Of a DNA stretch of 64,000 nucleotides, positions 1 through 10,126 are shown piece by piece (the stretch's first letter is position 1; each line of letters opens with the position of its first letter). Where the stretch lies: the NCBI RefSeq assembly GCF_900110295.1, contig NZ_FODF01000010.1, positions 1 to 64,000 on the forward strand, given 5' to 3'. Both the position numbers and the translations under genes were made by a program. The notes beneath the pieces are model-generated. The model had not been told where the DNA came from. It searched no databases and was given only the letters and a program-made list of their open reading frames with translations. The stretch comes from Peptostreptococcus russellii (lineage in GTDB: Bacteria; Bacillota; Clostridia; Peptostreptococcales; Peptostreptococcaceae).

Positions 1-66
1 TCTGGTTTTTCCTTTTCTGAATCCTTTGGTTCCTCTGGTTTTTCCTTTTCTGAATCCTTTGGTTCC
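1..66 (-). repeat. Two tandem 33-bp coding repeats (Pro/Glu/Lys stalk)
   Basis: Two identical 33-bp units (1-33 and 34-66) encode EPKDSEKEKPE twice on the minus strand, and a partial unit follows at 67-74. The array probably continues beyond the left edge. Such repeats usually form the extended stalk of wall-anchored adhesins and vary in copy number. Confidence 0.85.
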
Positions 67-1393
67 TCTGGTTTTGGATTTGTTTGATCTTGTAATTTTG
101 TATTTTCTAAGATAACTGTCACAGGATCTATAAACCTTGTACTTAATAAATTTTGATAGTATTCAGATTTACTTTTATTTTCATATGGAGTATATAGATA
201 TAAAGTCATATTAGATGGTGCTTTTTTTAAACTTTCATCTATATCTAAGCCTTTACCTATAAGAATTTCGTACGCCCTTTTTTCATTTAAACTACCTTCA
301 TATCTATTATTAACAACACCACCTGAATCTGTAAAATACCAAATAGCTTGCTGTGTAGCTCTTCGAAACTCATTATCTGAAAGTCCATACTTTTCTTGTA
401 ATCCAACTTTATTATGAGGATAACCATTATATATTACCTTCAAAACTGCTTCTTTTAAATCTTCGCCTTTTAACACTTCTCTGCTAGCTTTTTCTTCAAA
501 TAACTTTCCTGTACCATACTCTGCAAAATATTCTAGTTTCTTATTTATAACGGAATCTTCTTTTGGTGGTAATTGTTTCTTTGCATTAAAACAATAAACT
601 ACTGTTTTATTATTACTATCACCCTTTGGATAAACATATATGAGATCATATCTATCTATACTGCTTTTTATAATTTGATTTGTATACGCTTTAAAAACAC
701 TATCTATGTTTACTGAGTTATCTTCTTTTACTGTAAATTCAACTGGTTCACTCGCTTTATAGCCTTTTGGGGCTTCTTCTTCTACCATCTTATATGTACC
801 AGGCTCTAAGCTTAATTCCAGTGGAGAGTTTCCTGATTCCCAATTCTTAACCTCTGTCTCTTTACCATCTTCAACTTTGAAAAGCTTTAATTTTGCACCA
901 CTAAGCTCTCCCATCTTATTCACTTCTGTTTTACTTAACTTCACATTTATAGGAGTTGCAGTATTTTTATTCTCTTCTTCTTTTTATGATCTGTTAAGAC
1001 ATTCACTTCTTTATCTTTATTTTTTTCTTCTTCTGTACTATTTATTTTACTTTCTTCATTCTTTATTTCATTGTTAGAATCTGAGTTAGAATCTGAACCA
1101 TCTAAATTATTTGGCTTACTATTTATACCTTCTTCATTCATTTTTTCAGCTGTCTTTTGTTCTTCTATTTCTGTTGTATTTCCTAGTGATTTCTGTGTTT
1201 CCAATGGTTTTGGTGTTTGTTCTACATTAGGCTTTGCATAGCTTTCACCACCTTGATTTACAGTTTGTTCTACTTGTCCACCATTGATTTGTGCTATTGC
1301 ATTATCTTCTGCATAATTATTTTGTAATGTAAATGCAAATGATGTGGCTATAGCCATAAAAATAATTAAAAAAGTCCTTAAATTTTTTCTCAT
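1..1393 (-). pseudogene. Thioester-domain (TQXA) surface adhesin, frameshifted and running off the left edge
   Basis: The chain begins with a signal peptide (MRKNLRTFLIIF) and is followed by about 110 residues of Asn/Glu/Lys/Ser-rich linker. After the shift come a CnaB/SpaA-like domain (GAKLKLFKVEDGKE, PGTYKMVEEEAPKGY) and a thioester domain. The thioester domain has a candidate Cys in VYCFNAKK (about 580-602) and the paired Gln in TQQAIWYF (about 333-356). Next comes a Pro/Glu/Lys repeat that leaves the window. Family knowledge: such TED proteins are pilus-tip or wall-anchored adhesins that bond covalently to host amines; the LPXTG anchor would lie outside. Reading frame is lost at the T run 981-985 (A5 on the coding strand). 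One more A would join the two frames exactly. The start at 1393 is chosen over upstream ATGs because AAGGAG at 1401-1406 sits 7 nt before it. It could be a true pseudogene, a phase-variable gene or a base-call error. Confidence 0.8.
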
Positions 1394-1987
1394 TTTCATT
1401 CTCCTTTTCATTACTATTAAATTTAACTTCATTAATATAAATCCTACTTACTATTACCTTTTAAAACCTATAACTCCTTTCTTTAAAAATATGTTTCATT
1501 GTACTTTAATAAACAGAAACTGATTTTTTTTTTGAGCATTCTTTTTTGCTCTGAATATTTTTATGAATTACTTTGATGTTATACAATAAGATACCCAACA
1601 AAATTCATCCTAAACAATACTAATTTTTTTATTTAAATATTTCTATATAGATTCTTTATTTATTTTATAATAATGCTTTTATTTATAAAGTAATAATCTT
1701 TGTTTATCAATCTATATAATTACCAAAATATTATTTTATTCAGATTGTTAAATATGAATATTTTTTATATTATTTTTTATTTGTTTATAACGTAATTTAT
1801 TTTCATTATTATATGAATTAATTCTCATTTGTTATTAGATTTTATTTACTTTTTATTTGTGATTTTATTCATAGAAAGGTGATATTTTTTACTAATTTTT
1901 ATAGATATTTAAAAGCTAGTAATCATAATTATAAACATGATTACTAGCTTTAATTTAATAGATAAATTTATTTTATAAAAATATGTT
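1394..1987. other. AT-rich intergenic region
   Basis: This stretch separates the adhesin start from the convergent end of the patB-like gene. It contains the adhesin ribosome binding site (AAGGAG at 1401-1406) and the terminator at 1908-1951. I see no open frame with a ribosome binding site and no repeat between about 1440 and 1900. Confidence 0.6.
1908..1951 (-). terminator. Rho-independent terminator of the patB-like gene
   Basis: Two perfect 15-base arms (1912-1926 and 1937-1951) flank a 10-base loop. Read on the minus strand the stem is followed by TTTTAAAT. It lies just downstream of the stop at 1988. Confidence 0.75.
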
Positions 1988-3142
1988 CTAAATATTTTTT
2001 TTAATTTCTTCTACCGCTTCTTTTATTATGTCTATGGATGTGGCCAAGTTCATTCTTATATATCCTTCATACTCCTTGCCTCCAAACCATTCTCCATAAT
2101 CAAAGGCTAATTTACACTTTTTCTCCATGAATTCATGTATGTCTCTTCCTGAGAGAGCACTTCTCATATCTATCCAAAGAAGATAAGTACCTTCTAAAGA
2201 AGCTACTCTAATTCCCTTGTATCCGTCTAATTCTGACTTTACATATTCAAAGTTCTTATAGATTATATCCTTTACTTCATTTAACCAAGCTTTTCCATAC
2301 TTATATGCCGCTTCTACTGCAAGATATCCAAAGTAATTTCCTGAAAGAGTTTTATTTCTAAGTGTATATTCATCAAATTTATCTCTAAGTTCTTTATTTT
2401 TAATTACTATAAATGAGTTTTTACAAGCTGCTATGTTAAAAGTCTTAGATGCAGCAGTAGCAACTACTATATTATCATACTCTTCAAAATAATTTATTAG
2501 TGAGGTATTTTCAAGACCTTTAAAGTTTAAATCTTGATGTATTTCATCTGATATAATAAGTACATTATTTTTTTTACAGATTTCTACTATTTTTTCTATT
2601 TCTTCTTTTCTCCACACCCTACCTACTGGATTGTGTGGATTGCAAAGAATATATGCTGATACATTATTTTCCTTTATCTTTCTTTCCATATCTTCAAAAT
2701 CCATAGAATAGTACATATTATCTTCTATAAGCTTTGATTCTATAATATTTCTTTTATTATTTTTAATTGCATCTGAGAATGGGTAGTATACTGGTGGGTT
2801 GATCATAATAGATGCACCTGTCTCTGTGTACATATTTAAAAACCAGTTAATAGCAGCTACTACACCTGAAGAAAACCTTATCCAATCTTTTTTAACTTCT
2901 ACATTATGTTCTTCTTTTTCCCACTTTATAAACTCTTCATAATATGATTCTTTCGGTGTTGAGTAACCTATTACACCAAATTCTACATATTCTTTTAATG
3001 CCTCTAAAACTTCTTTAGGGCACTTGAAATCCATGTCTGCAACCCATAATCCTATTAGACCTTTTTTCTCATATTCTCCTCTAAAATTATTCCATTTGTC
3101 GCAATTACTCTTTGTTCTGTCAACATACTCTACTAAACTCAT
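1988..3142 (-). CDS. PatB/MalY-family PLP-dependent C-S lyase (putative)
   Basis: This is a 384-residue fold-type I PLP enzyme of the MalY/PatB group, which usually acts as cystathionine beta-lyase or cysteine desulfhydrase. Visible features are the N-terminal WVADMDF motif, the substrate region CNPHNPVGRVW, the SDEIHQDL motif near residues 198-205, and the PLP lysine in ASKTFN (about K233). The length is typical. It stands alone, with its own terminator downstream, so it is probably monocistronic. Likely roles are methionine biosynthesis or H2S release from cysteine; a plain aminotransferase activity is less likely but cannot be excluded from sequence. Confidence 0.85.
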   Translation of the reverse strand: MSLVEYVDRTKSNCDKWNNFRGEYEKKGLIGLWVADMDFKCPKEVLEALKEYVEFGVIGYSTPKESYYEEFIKWEKEEHNVEVKKDWIRFSSGVVAAINWFLNMYTETGASIMINPPVYYPFSDAIKNNKRNIIESKLIEDNMYYSMDFEDMERKIKENNVSAYILCNPHNPVGRVWRKEEIEKIVEICKKNNVLIISDEIHQDLNFKGLENTSLINYFEEYDNIVVATAASKTFNIAACKNSFIVIKNKELRDKFDEYTLRNKTLSGNYFGYLAVEAAYKYGKAWLNEVKDIIYKNFEYVKSELDGYKGIRVASLEGTYLLWIDMRSALSGRDIHEFMEKKCKLAFDYGEWFGGKEYEGYIRMNLATSIDIIKEAVEEIKKNI

Positions 3143-3458
3143 GCCTGTACCTCCAATTATTATTTTTACTATTTAAAGCATCTTTTTAACTTATATTTAT
3201 GAGTATTTAACTATATTTTTAAATAAATTATATCAATTCACTGTATTTATATAATCTATTATATATTATATCATAAAAGAATATCGCAGCCTTATTATTT
3301 TTAATATTTATGTGTACTTTTTATAAATAAAGGGCTGTGCAATTGCACAGCCCTTTAAATAGGAAGTTTTATATTTCGTTTATAAAGTTATATTCAGGAA
3401 TTTATTTTAAAGAGCCTTTCTTTTAATTAAAACTCCCTATCCTTTATTTTTTTGCTAT
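3143..3458. other. Intergenic region between patB-like gene and carB
   Basis: The region holds the carB terminator hairpin (3325-3357) and the 5' region of the patB-like gene. Nothing else with coding character is visible. Confidence 0.6.
3325..3357 (-). terminator. Terminator after carB, perfect 28-bp palindrome
   Basis: Positions 3330-3357 form a perfect palindrome centred on CAATTG (AAAGGGCTGTGC with its complement). On the minus strand it is followed by ATTTATAAAAA. It lies about 100 nt downstream of the carB stop and ends the pyrF-carAB transcript. Confidence 0.75.
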
Positions 3459-6400
3459 CTATGCGTTTATTTCATCTAGACTATATACCTTCATAAGGTT
3501 TGAATTTACATGCTTTCTATTTACTGATACCATTGCCTTTAGCGTATCTAGAGAAGTCATTATTTCAGTCTGGAATTCTATTGCTGTTCTTCTCATTTTA
3601 AACCCATCTCTTGTAGAATCATTTCCCTTTGTAGGTGTATTTACTACTATGTCTACTTCTTTATTTCTTATTACATCTAGTATATTTGGTCTAGGCTCTT
3701 CCACTCTGTTAACCACATCGCATTTTACTCCAGCCTCTTTCAAAGCCTTTGCTGTTCCTTCTGTAGCTACAAATTCATAACCTAGTTCTCCCATTCCCTT
3801 AGCTATTTCAATAAACTCTGCTTTATCGTTGTCATTTACTGTTGCTAATATCTTTTTCTTATTATCTGATATTCCCTGCCCTGCTGCTAAGAAGCCTTTG
3901 TATAGAGCCTCTTCAAGAGTTTCTCCTACTCCAAGAACTTCTCCTGTTGACTTCATTTCAGGTCCAAGACTTACTTCTACTCTTGAAAGCTTTGACATTG
4001 AGAATACTGGAACCTTTACACAAACATATTTTGATGTTTTGTATACTCCTGTTCCATATCCAAGGTCTGACAATTTTTCTCCCAACATACACTTTGTTGC
4101 AAGGTCTACAATTGGTACTCCACTTACTTTTGATATATATGGAACTGTACGACTTGCTCTTGGGTTTACTTCTATAATATATAGCTCTCCCTTATATTCT
4201 ATAAACTGTATATTTACCATTCCTAGAACATTTAGGTTAAGTGCCATTTTCTTTGTGTATTCATATATTTTTTCTTTTATTTTGTCTGATACTCCCTGAC
4301 TAGGATACATTGTTATACTATCTCCTGAGTGAACTCCTGCTCTTTCAAGGTGTTCCATTATTCCAGGTATCAGTATATCTTTTCCATCACAGATTGCATC
4401 TACCTCTATTTCAGTACCTGTAAGATACTTATCTATTAGTACAGGATTTACTGCATCTCTTTCAAATGCATCTTCTAGGTATTGTACTAGTCTTTTTTCA
4501 TCATATGTAATTTCCATTCCCTGTCCACCTAAAACATATGACGGTCTTACAAGAACTGGGTAGCCAAGATTTGTTGCTACTTCAATTCCTTCTTCAACTG
4601 TCCAAACACCCTTTCCTTTAGGTCTATTTATTGAAAGTTCTTCAAGAAGATCATCAAACTTTTCTCTATCCTCTGCTGCATCTATATCCTTAAAATCTGT
4701 TCCAAGTATCTTAACCTTCTTTTCAGATAAGAATTTTGCTAGCTTGATAGCAGTCTGTCCACCGAACTGAAGTATTACTCCATCTGGCTTTTCTTTTTGT
4801 ATTATATTGTAAACTTCTTCTTCTGTAAGAGGTTCAAAGTATAGTTTGTCTGATGTATCAAAGTCTGTACTTACTGTTTCAGGGTTATTGTTTATTATAA
4901 TTGTCTCTATTCCAAGCTTTCTTAAAGACTTTACACAGTGTACTGAACAATAGTCAAATTCTATTCCCTGACCTATTCTTATAGGACCTGAACCTAAAAC
5001 TATTATTTTCTTTCTATCACTTACCTCTACTTCATCATATTCATCATATGTTGAGTAGTAATATGGTGATAATGCTTCAAATTCTCCTCCGCAAGTATCA
5101 ACCATTTTGTAAGAAGGCTGTATCTTGTAAAGTGTTCTTAATTCTAGTATATTTTCTGATGAAATTCCCATAAGGTCGCTTATTCCCTTATCTGAGAATC
5201 CCTTCTTTTTAAGTTCAAGAAGATATTCTTTTGATAAATCTTCTATACTCATTACTCTAAGTCTCTCTTCTTGCTCTACTATCCACTTAAACTTATTGAT
5301 AAACCATTCGTCCATTCCTGTTATCTGATTTATCATTTCTATCTTATATCCTCTTCTTAACATTTCTGCAAGGTCGAATATTCTTTCATCATCTGGAACT
5401 ACTACACTCTTTTTTAGTTGAGATAAAGTTTTTCTTTCAGATGCCTTATGTACAAGTGAATACTTTCCTGTTTCAAGAGATCTTATTCCCTTTAAGAAGG
5501 CTGCTTCAAAGTTTGAACCTATACTCATTATTTCTCCTGTTGCCATCATCTTAGTTCCAAGCTTTCTATTTGCCTTTTTAAACTTATCAAATGGCCACTT
5601 TGGTATCTTCACTACAACATAGTCAAGAGTAGGTTCAAAGCAAGCATTTGTCTTTTTAGTTACTGAATTTTCTATTTCATCTAATGTATATCCAAGTGCA
5701 ATCTTTGCTGCAACCTTAGCTATTGGATACCCTGTTGCCTTTGATGCAAGTGCAGAAGATCTTGATACTCTCGGATTTATTTCTATTATTGCATATTCAT
5801 AGCTATTAGGATTCAAGGCTATCTGAACATTACATCCTCCCTCTACTCCTATTGCATCTATTATTTTTAGTGATGCTGTTCTCAACATCTGATACTCTAC
5901 ATTAGATAAAGTCTGGCTAGGTGCTACGACTATTGAGTCACCTGTATGAACTCCTACTGGATCTATATTTTCCATATTACAAACTGTAATGCAGTTTCCA
6001 TTTGAGTCTCTCATTACTTCATATTCAATTTCTTTCCAACCCTTTATACATTTTTCAAGAAGGCACTGAGTTACTGGGCTTAGCTGAAGTCCATGAGTTA
6101 ATGTTTCTATTAATTCTTCTTCTGTTTCAGCAATTCCTCCCCCTGTTCCTCCAAGAGTATAGGCTGGTCTTACAACTACAGGGTAACCTATCTTCTGTGC
6201 ATATTCCAAACCTTCTTCTAAAGTAGTTACTATATCACTTTCTATTATAGGCTCTCCTATTTCCTTCATCACTTCTCTAAAAAGGTCTCTATCTTCACCC
6301 TTTTTTATAGATTCCACAGATGTACCTATCATTTTTACATTATACTTATCAAGTACCCCTGCTTCATGAAGTTCTACTGCAAGGTTAAGTCCAGTCTGTC

Positions 6401-6674
6401 CACCCATACCTGCAAGTATACTGTCCGGTCTTTCCTTTGCTATAATTTTTTCTATAAATTCTACTGTTAGTGGTTCTATATATATTTTGTCTGCTATTTC
6501 CTGATCTGTCATTATTGTAGCTGGATTTGAGTTTACAAGTACAACCTCAATTCCTTCTTCTTTTAGTGCCTGGCAGGCCTGTGTTCCAGAATAATCAAAC
6601 TCTGCAGCCTGACCAATTATTATAGGTCCTGAACCTAGTACCAATGTTTTCTTTATACTCTCTATCTTAGGCAT
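3459..6674 (-). CDS. carB: Carbamoyl-phosphate synthase large subunit
   Basis: The 1071-residue chain has the full duplicated ATP-grasp architecture. Both halves begin with the same signature ([12 protein letters not shown] near residue 11 and [13 protein letters not shown] near 555). Each half contains an INPRVSRSS or VNPRASRT motif, and an allosteric MGS-like domain closes the chain. The enzyme makes carbamoyl phosphate from bicarbonate, ammonia supplied by CarA, and two ATP, for pyrimidines and arginine. It is the last gene of pyrF-carA-carB, 54 nt after carA. Its position behind a PyrR-type leader suggests the operon serves pyrimidine synthesis. Confidence 0.97.
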   Translation of the reverse strand: MPKIESIKKTLVLGSGPIIIGQAAEFDYSGTQACQALKEEGIEVVLVNSNPATIMTDQEIADKIYIEPLTVEFIEKIIAKERPDSILAGMGGQTGLNLAVELHEAGVLDKYNVKMIGTSVESIKKGEDRDLFREVMKEIGEPIIESDIVTTLEEGLEYAQKIGYPVVVRPAYTLGGTGGGIAETEEELIETLTHGLQLSPVTQCLLEKCIKGWKEIEYEVMRDSNGNCITVCNMENIDPVGVHTGDSIVVAPSQTLSNVEYQMLRTASLKIIDAIGVEGGCNVQIALNPNSYEYAIIEINPRVSRSSALASKATGYPIAKVAAKIALGYTLDEIENSVTKKTNACFEPTLDYVVVKIPKWPFDKFKKANRKLGTKMMATGEIMSIGSNFEAAFLKGIRSLETGKYSLVHKASERKTLSQLKKSVVVPDDERIFDLAEMLRRGYKIEMINQITGMDEWFINKFKWIVEQEERLRVMSIEDLSKEYLLELKKKGFSDKGISDLMGISSENILELRTLYKIQPSYKMVDTCGGEFEALSPYYYSTYDEYDEVEVSDRKKIIVLGSGPIRIGQGIEFDYCSVHCVKSLRKLGIETIIINNNPETVSTDFDTSDKLYFEPLTEEEVYNIIQKEKPDGVILQFGGQTAIKLAKFLSEKKVKILGTDFKDIDAAEDREKFDDLLEELSINRPKGKGVWTVEEGIEVATNLGYPVLVRPSYVLGGQGMEITYDEKRLVQYLEDAFERDAVNPVLIDKYLTGTEIEVDAICDGKDILIPGIMEHLERAGVHSGDSITMYPSQGVSDKIKEKIYEYTKKMALNLNVLGMVNIQFIEYKGELYIIEVNPRASRTVPYISKVSGVPIVDLATKCMLGEKLSDLGYGTGVYKTSKYVCVKVPVFSMSKLSRVEVSLGPEMKSTGEVLGVGETLEEALYKGFLAAGQGISDNKKKILATVNDNDKAEFIEIAKGMGELGYEFVATEGTAKALKEAGVKCDVVNRVEEPRPNILDVIRNKEVDIVVNTPTKGNDSTRDGFKMRRTAIEFQTEIMTSLDTLKAMVSVNRKHVNSNLMKVYSLDEINA

Positions 6675-6728
6675 AATATCTCTCCTTCATCATCTATATA
6701 AAATTCAATTCCGTTTTTGTATTTTTAT

Positions 6729-7781
6729 CTACTCTGCTAATTCCATAAACTTATCAAATATGTACTCACTATCTAGTGGTCCTGGACAAGCTTCTGGATG
6801 ATACTGAACACTGTATATTGGAAGATTTTTATGTCTCATTCCTTCTACTGTATTATCATTCAAGTTTATCTGAGTTACATCTACGTCTTCAGGTACATTA
6901 TTTACATAGTATCCATGATTCTGAGCTGTAATAAATATTTTCCCTGCTTCTAAGTCTTTTACAGGATGATTTCCACCTCTATGACCAAACTTCAATTTTT
7001 CTGTTGTTCCACCTAATGCTATTGCTAAAATTTGGTGTCCAAGACATATTCCTACAATAGGTTTTTTGCCTATCATATACCTAACATTCTCTACTATATC
7101 CTGAAGGTCTGCAGGATCCCCAGGTCCATTTGATAAAAATACAAGATCTGGGTTTATTTTTAGAACATCTTCAGGCTTTGTTTCAGCTGGGAAAATTGTA
7201 ACATCACAATCTCTCTTTAAAAAGTTTCTTATTATATTATCTTTTACTCCGTAATCCATTATGGCTACTTTTTTCCCCTTACCTTCTATATGTTCAACTT
7301 CTTTTCTTCCTACTATTCTTACTGCTTGAGTATTATCAAAAGCATCTAGCTTTGATTGAATACTTGAAAGCTTAGTATGTTCAGTAGTTATTATGCCTCT
7401 CATTGTTCCCTTATTTCTAAGAATTTTTGTAAGAGCTCTTGTATCTATGCCTTCAAGTCCTATTACCTTACTCTGTTTCAAGTAAGTATCTAGGTCCATT
7501 TCACACCTAAAGTTGGATGGCATATCACTTTTTTCTCTTACTATAAAACCTCTTACCTGAATCTTATCTGATTCTCTATCTTCAAGATTTATACCATAGT
7601 TTCCTATTAATGGGTACGTTGCTGTTACTATCTGCCCATAATATGATGGGTCTGTAAGCATCTCCTGATAGCCTGTCATGGAAGTATTAAATACTACTTC
7701 TCCTACACTATCTTCCTTTATATATCCAAATACCTTTCCCTCAAATATCGTTCCGTCTTCCAGTATTAATCTGCCTTTCAT
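6729..7781 (-). CDS. carA: Carbamoyl-phosphate synthase small (glutaminase) subunit
   Basis: This is the glutamine amidotransferase subunit that feeds ammonia to CarB. It has the N-terminal CPSase small domain (LEDGTIFEG, NTSMTGYQEM) and a class I GATase domain with the nucleophile in GICLGHQ and the His/Glu pair in YHPEACPGP. An ATG two codons upstream touches the GGAGG, so the second ATG at 7781, six bases after the GGAGG, is the better start. The family length of about 350 residues fits. It lies 37 nt after pyrF. Confidence 0.96.
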   Translation of the reverse strand: MKGRLILEDGTIFEGKVFGYIKEDSVGEVVFNTSMTGYQEMLTDPSYYGQIVTATYPLIGNYGINLEDRESDKIQVRGFIVREKSDMPSNFRCEMDLDTYLKQSKVIGLEGIDTRALTKILRNKGTMRGIITTEHTKLSSIQSKLDAFDNTQAVRIVGRKEVEHIEGKGKKVAIMDYGVKDNIIRNFLKRDCDVTIFPAETKPEDVLKINPDLVFLSNGPGDPADLQDIVENVRYMIGKKPIVGICLGHQILAIALGGTTEKLKFGHRGGNHPVKDLEAGKIFITAQNHGYYVNNVPEDVDVTQINLNDNTVEGMRHKNLPIYSVQYHPEACPGPLDSEYIFDKFMELAE

Positions 7782-7818
7782 ATACATCCTCCTACACTAC
7801 TGTCTTAAGCTCATATAT

Positions 7819-8538
7819 TTACATTACTGATTCAATTTCTTTTACTATTTCATCTGCTGCTTTTGAAGCATTTTCTGCCTTTGTAATAGGTCTACCTACT
7901 ACTATTGTCTTTGCTCCTTTTCTTATTGCTTCACTTGGAGTGACAACTCTCTTTTGATCTCCACTTTCTGAATTCTTAGGTCTAATTCCTGGACACACTG
8001 TCATGAAATCCTCCCCACAAGCTTCAACTATTTTATCTACTTCCCTTGCTGAGCATACAACTCCATCAAGACCAGCCTCTTTAGCTAATTTTGCTCTCTT
8101 AATTGCTACTTCTTCTGTTCCTATGTTACATCCTATATCAGATAAATCTTCATTGCTTAGAGAAGTAAGAACTGTTACTCCTATAATTAGTGGTTTTTCT
8201 ATATTTAATCTTTCTGCTTCTTCCTTGGCAATTTGAGCACATTGTCTCATACCTTCCATGTCAGATACGTGAATTGTCATCATCCATACACCATCTTTTA
8301 TAGCCGCCTTTACTGCTGACTTCATAGTGTTTGGAATATCGTGAAATTTAAGATCTAGGAAAATTTTCTTTCCTTTTGACTTTAGATAGTCGACAGTCTT
8401 TCCTCTTGATGCGATATAGTTTTCCAATCCCACCTTATATATTTCTACACTGTCTTCTAGTGAATCTATTAAATTAACTGCTTTTTCATAATTGTCTGTA
8501 TCGATTGCTACGATTAATTTTTCTTTTCCATTTACCAT
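7819..8538 (-). CDS. pyrF: Orotidine-5'-phosphate decarboxylase
   Basis: PyrF converts OMP to UMP, the last step of UMP synthesis. The 239-residue TIM barrel shows the catalytic Lys/Asp network DLKFHDIPNT, the N-terminal IVAIDTDN strand, and the phosphate-binding end TIVVGRPIT. GAGGAG precedes the ATG. It is first in the pyrF-carA-carB transcript, immediately behind the attenuated leader at 8627-8840. The other pyr genes are not in this window. Confidence 0.96.
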   Translation of the reverse strand: MVNGKEKLIVAIDTDNYEKAVNLIDSLEDSVEIYKVGLENYIASRGKTVDYLKSKGKKIFLDLKFHDIPNTMKSAVKAAIKDGVWMMTIHVSDMEGMRQCAQIAKEEAERLNIEKPLIIGVTVLTSLSNEDLSDIGCNIGTEEVAIKRAKLAKEAGLDGVVCSAREVDKIVEACGEDFMTVCPGIRPKNSESGDQKRVVTPSEAIRKGAKTIVVGRPITKAENASKAADEIVKEIESVM

Positions 8539-8626
8539 AATTTAGCTCCTCTTCCGATTAAGCCTATATGTCTTTTTAAGAAATTTTAACGGTTGATATA
8601 TTTTCATCCTTCTTGGTGAAAGGCAT

Positions 8627-8657
8627 AAAAAAATCCTTACACCAGAGGCGTAAGGAT
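8627..8657 (-). terminator. pyr attenuator (intrinsic terminator upstream of pyrF)
   Basis: On the minus strand, ATCCTTAC, a 9-base loop containing CTCTGG, and GTAAGGAT are followed by T7. It lies about 90 nt upstream of the pyrF start and is the terminator arm of the PyrR switch. Confidence 0.8.
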
Positions 8658-8751
8658 GTGATAATCTATATATTAAATCTGTTGTATAGACTTTATTTCT
8701 ATTCTACAACAAATTATATCAGCTTTTGCTGACAACCTTGAGGTCGTTATC

Positions 8752-8774
8752 CTTCCCAGTCTCTCTGGACCAGC
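8752..8774 (-). promoter_or_regulatory. PyrR-binding (PYR) element in the leader RNA
   Basis: The minus strand reads GCTGGTCCAGAGAGACTGGG, which closely resembles the conserved TCCAGAGAGG loop bound by PyrR in Firmicute pyr operons. CCAGAG in this element is complementary to CTCTGG inside the downstream terminator hairpin, which gives a direct route for alternative pairing. High UMP with PyrR would favour termination. PyrR itself is not encoded in this window. Confidence 0.75.
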
Positions 8775-8846
8775 TTAAAAGACTTAATCTAATTTTATTG
8801 GATACTCTTGCATCTCTGTACAAGCTACTCTTATATCCTGTAGATT

Positions 8847-8875
8847 ATGATAACACACTTATAGTATTTTTACAA
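8847..8875 (-). promoter_or_regulatory. Candidate sigma-A promoter for pyrF-carAB
   Basis: On the minus strand, TTGTAA (8870-8875), a 17-nt spacer and TATCAT (8847-8852) match a vegetative promoter in 4 of 6 and 5 of 6 positions. Initiation near 8840 would give a leader of about 300 nt. Confidence 0.5.
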
Positions 8876-8897
8876 TGTATTTTTATAAAAGATTTAT

Positions 8898-10115
8898 TTA
8901 CTCAACAATATCAAATTCTTTTGCTAAAGTCTCTACAGCCTTTTCACATTGATCAAGGTCGACAGTTACTGAAATTGTAATTTCAGATGTACTGATTAGG
9001 TCTATGTTTATATTGTTTTCACCTAAAGTGTTAAACATCCTAGATGCAATATTAGAGTGTGTCATCATACCTGCTCCTATTACACTTACTTTTGCAATAT
9101 TTTCATTTATAATTACTCTTTCAGCACCTATTTTCTCACCTATTTTTCTTAAAATATCTGCCGCTTCTTTGGCATCTTCTGTAGAGCAAGTAAATGCTAT
9201 ATCATTGATGTTTTTTATCTGAGCACTTTGTACAATCATTTGTATACTTATATTTTCATCAGCAAGTGCTTTAAATATTTTTGCAGCAGTTCCAGGAGTA
9301 TCTGGTACACCAAAAATTACTACTTTAGCAACATTTTTATCATGCGCTATTCCTGTTATCAAACCGTCATGTTCCATTTCGGATACCTCCTTTTTTACAA
9401 TAGTTCCTATATCATGGCTAAAACTAGATCTTACATGTATTTCGACTCCATGTGACTTTGCAACTTCTACAGCTCTTGGATGAAGAACTTTTGCACCTAG
9501 AAGGGCTAGTTCTAACATCGCATCATAGCTTACGGAAGAAAGTTTTTTTGCCTTTGGAACTATTCTCGGATCACAAGAATATACACCGTCGACATCTGTA
9601 AATATTTCACATAAATCTGCATTTAGTGCAGCAGCTATAGATACTGCAGATGTGTCTGATCCACCTCGCCCTAATGTAGCTATATCATGTTCTTCTGTTT
9701 CACCTTGGAAACCAGCAACTATTATTATATTATCGTTTTCAAGTTCATTTTTTAGTCTATTAGACACTATATTTACTATTTTTGCTTTGCTATACTTAGA
9801 ATCTGTCCTTATACCAGCTTGCGGTCCTGTAAGAGAAACTGCATTTTCTCCCAAAGAATCAATTGCCATTGCCAATAAAGACATGGATATTTGTTCTCCT
9901 GTAGATAAGAGCCTATCCATTTCTCTTTTTGCTGGTCTACTATTTATTTCATTAGCCAAACTTATCAAATTGTCAGTAGTCTTTCCCATAGCTGAAACAA
10001 TTGCTACTACTTGATTGCCTTCTTTTTTAGTATTTACAATTCTATTTGCAACTCTCATTATTTTTTCTACATCAGCTACAGAACTACCACCGTATTTCTG
10101 TACTACTATTCCCAT
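8898..10115 (-). CDS. lysC: Aspartate kinase, monofunctional, with two ACT domains
   Basis: The enzyme phosphorylates aspartate, the first step to lysine, threonine and methionine. At 405 residues it has the kinase signature [11 protein letters not shown] at the N-terminus, [13 protein letters not shown] near residues 170-182, and two C-terminal ACT repeats ([12 protein letters not shown] and [15 protein letters not shown]). That is the standard length of a Bacillus-type enzyme. It is the last gene of hom-thrC-thrB-lysC, 11 nt after thrB, so it is probably the threonine-branch isozyme; its feedback specificity cannot be read from sequence. Confidence 0.95.
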   Translation of the reverse strand: MGIVVQKYGGSSVADVEKIMRVANRIVNTKKEGNQVVAIVSAMGKTTDNLISLANEINSRPAKREMDRLLSTGEQISMSLLAMAIDSLGENAVSLTGPQAGIRTDSKYSKAKIVNIVSNRLKNELENDNIIIVAGFQGETEEHDIATLGRGGSDTSAVSIAAALNADLCEIFTDVDGVYSCDPRIVPKAKKLSSVSYDAMLELALLGAKVLHPRAVEVAKSHGVEIHVRSSFSHDIGTIVKKEVSEMEHDGLITGIAHDKNVAKVVIFGVPDTPGTAAKIFKALADENISIQMIVQSAQIKNINDIAFTCSTEDAKEAADILRKIGEKIGAERVIINENIAKVSVIGAGMMTHSNIASRMFNTLGENNINIDLISTSEITISVTVDLDQCEKAVETLAKEFDIVE

Positions 10116-10126
10116 CTATATTCACC

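Larger units (their letters stand above)
8539..8897 (-). other. pyr leader region
   Basis: The 359 bases between lysC and pyrF are non-coding. In transcription order they hold a likely promoter (8847-8875), a PyrR-type binding element (8752-8774), a small hairpin (8719-8732) and an intrinsic terminator (8627-8657). The arrangement matches PyrR-controlled attenuation. Confidence 0.7.

Noticed and set aside
3829-4299. 156-codon plus-strand frame inside carB
   Set aside because: It is an antisense frame over a well-conserved gene, with no ribosome site and no family resemblance.
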